Assembly: GCA_902590915.1 (NCBI GenBank)
Contig: CACIYQ010000001.1
Coordinates: 186,001-250,000 of the forward strand
Origin: an uncultured Pelagibacteraceae bacterium
Lineage (GTDB): Bacteria > Pseudomonadota > Alphaproteobacteria > Pelagibacterales > Pelagibacteraceae
Direction: 5' to 3'
DNA length: 64,000 bases
The translations under genes and the position numbers were made by a program. Within the stretch, counting starts at the first letter, position 1. Every line of letters begins with the position of its first letter. Positions 60,341 to 64,000 of this stretch are shown piece after piece. Under the pieces are notes generated by a model. It did not search any database, had not been told where the DNA came from, and saw only the letters and a program-made list of their open reading frames with translations.

Positions 60341-61294
60341 ATGAAAAAAATCCTGATCACTAGAAGGTTATTAAGATCTTGTGAGGATAAAGCCAAAGAA
60401 ACATTTGAGGCAAATTTTAATTTAAATGACGAATTATATTCCCAAAAAAAATTAATTGAATTAAGCAAAGGACAAGATGGAATACTATCATCTTTGACTG
60501 ATAAATTAGATGCTGAAACAATTAATCAACTTCCAGACTCTATAAAAATTATTTCCAATTTTGCAGTTGGATTTGGAAACATAGACTTAGAAGCCGCAAA
60601 GAAGAGAGGCATTACAGTAACGAATACTCCAGATGTTCTAACTGATGCAACAGCTGAAATAGGAATGCTGTTAATATTAGGTGCTTGTAGACGAGCTGCT
60701 GAGGGAATTGAAAGTGCTAAAGAAGGTGGCTGGAAGTGGTCTGCAGATTACTTAATTGGAAAGCAATTAACAGGTGCCAGACTTGGAATACTTGGGATGG
60801 GTAGAATTGGTCAAAAAATTGCAAAAGTTGCTAAATCTTTAGGAATGATCATTCATTATCATAATAGATCTAAGTTAAGTGAAGATAAAGAAAGTGGAGC
60901 AACATACCACGATAATTTAAAAGACTTACTGTCAGTATCTGATGTATTGTCTGTTTGTTGTCCAGCCTCAAAAGAAACAATTGATATGATCAACAAAGAT
61001 ACAATTGAATATTTACCTAAAGGAGCAATTGTAACAAACGTAGCTAGAGGAGATATAATAGACGACGAAGCTTTGATAGATGCTCTTGACAGAAGAAAAG
61101 TATATGCGGTTGGATTAGACGTTTATAAAAATGAACCAAGTTTAAATCCTGGATATCTTAAACATAAAAGTGCTTTTATTCTTCCACACTTAGGTAGTGC
61201 GACGAAAGAAACTCGTACAGCAATGGCTAATTTAGCAATAGATAATATTGATGAATTTTTTAAAACAGGTAACTGTAAAAATAAAGTTAATTAA
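60341..61294 (+). CDS. D-2-hydroxyacid dehydrogenase (glyoxylate/hydroxypyruvate reductase type)
   Basis: LGILGMGRIGQKIAKVAKSLGM, IVTNVARGDIIDDEALIDAL. Confidence 0.95.
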   Translation: MKKILITRRLLRSCEDKAKETFEANFNLNDELYSQKKLIELSKGQDGILSSLTDKLDAETINQLPDSIKIISNFAVGFGNIDLEAAKKRGITVTNTPDVLTDATAEIGMLLILGACRRAAEGIESAKEGGWKWSADYLIGKQLTGARLGILGMGRIGQKIAKVAKSLGMIIHYHNRSKLSEDKESGATYHDNLKDLLSVSDVLSVCCPASKETIDMINKDTIEYLPKGAIVTNVARGDIIDDEALIDALDRRKVYAVGLDVYKNEPSLNPGYLKHKSAFILPHLGSATKETRTAMANLAIDNIDEFFKTGNCKNKVN

Positions 61295-61314
61295 CAATCT
61301 GCAGTTGTATTGAT

Positions 61315-61357
61315 TAAGTCTATTATTAATTAAAATTATTCTAAGCTGCTAGACTTA
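61315..61357 (+). terminator. Possible terminator after the D-2-hydroxyacid dehydrogenase gene
   Basis: taagtcta ... tagactta 8-bp inverted repeat followed by T-run; long 27-nt loop makes it weak. Confidence 0.3.
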
Positions 61358-61406
61358 TTTTTTAATTCAATCTACAATTTAAAAAAAAAAATTAAAGAGG
61401 GATATA

Positions 61407-62468
61407 ATGAAAGCACAGGTGTTACACAAGTATGACCCGGAGATGAAAGAAAAGGTTTGGGTCACAGGTGAAGAGTTACCAAATCCAAAAATAGAGAAAG
61501 CCAGCGATGTAATTGTTAAAATTGGAGCTGCAGGTGTTTGTAGAACTGATTTACATATCATTGAGGGTGTTTGGAAACACATTACAGACCAAAATAATGA
61601 TTTATTACCAATGGTTATGGGACATGAAAATGCTGGTTGGATAGAAGAAGTCGGTAAAGATGTTACAGGATTTAAAAAAGGGGATGCAGTTATTTTACAC
61701 CCTAAAGTTTCTGGCACAGGAGGAACATGTTTAGACTGCAGAAGAGGAAATGATATGCATGCGGAAGATCCTATCTTTGCAGGTTTGAATGTTAAACATG
61801 GAGGATATTCAGAATTACTTCAAACAAGTGTTAGAAATTTAATAAAAATTCCAAAAGTTCTTGGTCCAATAGATGTAGCTCCTTTTTCTGACGCTGGTTT
61901 AACGGCGTACAGAGTAGTGAAAAAAGCTACAAGACACCTTCTGCCTGGAGAAACTTGTGTAATTATAGGCGCTGGTGGATTAGGGCACATAGCAATTCAA
62001 TGTATGAAAGCGATGTGTGCTGCAAATATTATTGTAGTTGAAAAAGCTAAAGCACCTCTAGATCATGCAATGGAGCTTGGAGCTGACCATGGAGTTTTAA
62101 TAGATGGTAATGAAATAGAGAAAGTAAAAGAGCTTACTAAAGGTAAAGGAGCAGAGGCTGTCATAGATTTTGTTGGTGAAAAAGGTTCAACACCAATGGG
62201 AATTAAAATGACCAAAGCAACCGGAACATTTTATATTGTAGGCTACGGTGAAGAAATAAGAGTTTTGGCGATTGATATGATCGATCAAGAGAAAAGTATA
62301 GTTGGAAGTCTTGTTGGTACATGGGCTGAATTATACGAATTAATGGAATTAGCTGACAAAGGTTTAGTTAAACTTTCTATGAAAGAATATAAACTTGAAG
62401 ATGCTAACAAAGCTTTACATGACCTTAATGATGGAAAGATTAAAGGTCGTGCTGTTTTGGTTCCATAA
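61407..62468 (+). CDS. Zinc-type NAD(P)-dependent alcohol dehydrogenase
   Basis: GVCRTDLHIIEGVW, MGHENAGWIEEVG, CVIIGAGGLGHIAIQ. Confidence 0.96.
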   Translation: MKAQVLHKYDPEMKEKVWVTGEELPNPKIEKASDVIVKIGAAGVCRTDLHIIEGVWKHITDQNNDLLPMVMGHENAGWIEEVGKDVTGFKKGDAVILHPKVSGTGGTCLDCRRGNDMHAEDPIFAGLNVKHGGYSELLQTSVRNLIKIPKVLGPIDVAPFSDAGLTAYRVVKKATRHLLPGETCVIIGAGGLGHIAIQCMKAMCAANIIVVEKAKAPLDHAMELGADHGVLIDGNEIEKVKELTKGKGAEAVIDFVGEKGSTPMGIKMTKATGTFYIVGYGEEIRVLAIDMIDQEKSIVGSLVGTWAELYELMELADKGLVKLSMKEYKLEDANKALHDLNDGKIKGRAVLVP

Positions 62469-62492
62469 TTAACAACAAAAAGAGGGAAAAAC

Positions 62493-64000
62493 ATGAAGAC
62501 AATAAAAAATTACGTAGTAGCACTTATCTCGGCTTTGTTGGTATTAAGTCCTGTTGCGTATGCCGATAAGTGGAGCGATCAGTTTCCACATATCAAGGCT
62601 ACTGGAGATATTCCAGGTGAGTGTTCTTATGAAGCTATGTCTAAGAAAAATTACAAAGGTAAGACACTTAAAATAAACACACATGCTGTTCCAGTTATGG
62701 GGGAGCCAACAGCTTTACATGCTGAGCAATTTGCTAAACTTACAGGAGCAAAAGTTGATGTAACACATACACCTGCTGGTGATTTGTATGCAAAAGCGAT
62801 GGTTCCATTTCAAGCAGGTCAAGCTCCATATGATATAGTTTTTGGATTTTCAAACTTTATTAATGATTGGAAAAGATACTTAGAACCAGTTCCAAAAAAA
62901 TATGTTGAGATGAAACAAATGCAAGACGTTACTCCATCTCATATTGGTATAGCATCTTGGGATGGTGTTATGTATCAGTTTCCAGTTGATGGTGACAGAC
63001 ACTATTTAAAATATAGAAAAGACGTGATTGACAACCCTGAGTATCAAAAAAAATATAAAGCTGATACTGGTAGAGAGTTAAGAGTTCCACAAACATGGAA
63101 AGAGTATGGAGAAATGGCTGCGTACTTTAATGGTTGGGACTGGGATGGAGATGGCGAGAAAGAATATGGATCTGCAGAAGTTATGAAAAAAGATGACTTG
63201 ATGTATGCAGCTTTTTATTCAAGATCTGCCGCTTACTCAAAAAATCCTAAAACTCCAGGTGGTTTTTTCTTTGATTTAAAAACTATGAAACCATTGATTA
63301 ACAATCCAGGTTTTGTGGAAGCTTTAACAGACTGGGTTGCAGCTACTAAATATGTTCCTCCAGGAGGAATAAACTTTGGTCTTGGTGATGAAATTGGATC
63401 ATTTGGTGGAGGACAAACTTTGTTTAGTTTCTCATGGGATGATGCATTTGTTGCTGCTATGCAACCTGACAGCCCAATTAACAACAAAGTTGGTGCTGCT
63501 CAATTACCTGGCGCAATGAAAGTTTGGAATAGATCAACAAACTCTTGGGATGAAGGCTTTAACCAAGCTCCTTTCTTCGTATGGGGATGGGCAGTTGGCG
63601 TTGCTAAGAAAAGTAAAGAAAAAGAAATGGCGTTCGATTACTTATGTTTCTTTGCAAACGAAGCAAATCACCAAGCCGACATAGGTATTGGTCGTTTCGG
63701 AGTTAACCCATTTAGAAATGATGACTTTAAAGCAGATGTTTGGACTCAAATTGGTTGGGATAAAGATATTGCCCAATCATATGTTGATACCCTAGCTCAA
63801 ATGGAGGAAAGTAAAAATAGAGTTTTCCCTTTGAGAGTTCCGGGTACATTTGAGTTTAACGCTGCATTAGCTACAGCTGCTGCAAAAGCTTTAGCTGGTC
63901 AGTTATCACCACAAGCTGCCTTAGACGAAGCTGCTAAGCAGTGGGAAGATATACTTAATAGAGTAGGAAAAGATAATGTAAGAGCGGCTTACTCTGTTGG
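62493..64000 (+). CDS. ABC transporter extracellular solute-binding protein (family 1, sugar-type), open at window edge
   Basis: Signal peptide MKTIKNYVVALISALLVLSPVAYA; AEQFAKLTGAKVDVTHTPAGDLYAKAMVPFQAGQAPYDIVFGFSNFINDW; no stop before 64000. Confidence 0.92.
   Translation, partial: MKTIKNYVVALISALLVLSPVAYADKWSDQFPHIKATGDIPGECSYEAMSKKNYKGKTLKINTHAVPVMGEPTALHAEQFAKLTGAKVDVTHTPAGDLYAKAMVPFQAGQAPYDIVFGFSNFINDWKRYLEPVPKKYVEMKQMQDVTPSHIGIASWDGVMYQFPVDGDRHYLKYRKDVIDNPEYQKKYKADTGRELRVPQTWKEYGEMAAYFNGWDWDGDGEKEYGSAEVMKKDDLMYAAFYSRSAAYSKNPKTPGGFFFDLKTMKPLINNPGFVEALTDWVAATKYVPPGGINFGLGDEIGSFGGGQTLFSFSWDDAFVAAMQPDSPINNKVGAAQLPGAMKVWNRSTNSWDEGFNQAPFFVWGWAVGVAKKSKEKEMAFDYLCFFANEANHQADIGIGRFGVNPFRNDDFKADVWTQIGWDKDIAQSYVDTLAQMEESKNRVFPLRVPGTFEFNAALATAAAKALAGQLSPQAALDEAAKQWEDILNRVGKDNVRAAYSV

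Noticed and set aside
61379-61717. 112-aa minus-strand ORF overlapping alcohol dehydrogenase start
   Set aside because: Antisense to strong ADH coding sequence; no domain.
1-64000. CRISPR arrays, insertion sequences, toxin-antitoxin or phage-defence systems
   Set aside because: No regularly spaced repeats, transposase, integrase or defence-family proteins seen anywhere in the window.

Overview
The window is AT-rich, gene-dense chromosomal sequence. Streamlined spacing, overlapping start/stop codons and gene content suggest a SAR11/Pelagibacter-like alphaproteobacterium (taxonomy is inference, no search was run). Most of it is housekeeping: hemJ-hemH-hemE; ppsR-maf-aroE-coaE-dnaQ; secB/fxsA; hslVU; hisB-H-A-F-E; ftsK/lolA; purH; rpe; an acetate-type symporter and acs; tsaD; hemC-hemD; folD; argG; and ccmC-D-E-F-G-H. 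The right end is a hydroxy-acid/sugar catabolic block: two LldD-like oxidases, an aminotransferase, a FAD-linked oxidase, a D-2-hydroxyacid dehydrogenase, an alcohol dehydrogenase and an ABC solute-binding protein. The strongest unusual signal is a minimal tRNA-Gly-integrated cargo island at about 19.60-21.32 kb. It has a 41-nt 5' half-tRNA on the left, an intact tRNA-Gly(GCC) on the right, iterated GACACA arm-like repeats inside both ends, and a single foreign-looking secreted beta-propeller gene, with no integrase. Other points of interest are a light-related neighbourhood at 38.5-44.7 kb (a PhrB/FeS-BCP-type photolyase that seems to lack the CxxC cluster ligands, a photolyase-like protein with its FAD domain at the N-terminus, a very short ANL adenylating core, and a DUF2256 mini zinc protein), a histone-tail-like poly-lysine extension on acetyl-CoA synthetase, small unlisted ORFs, and a long inverted repeat upstream of ccmC.
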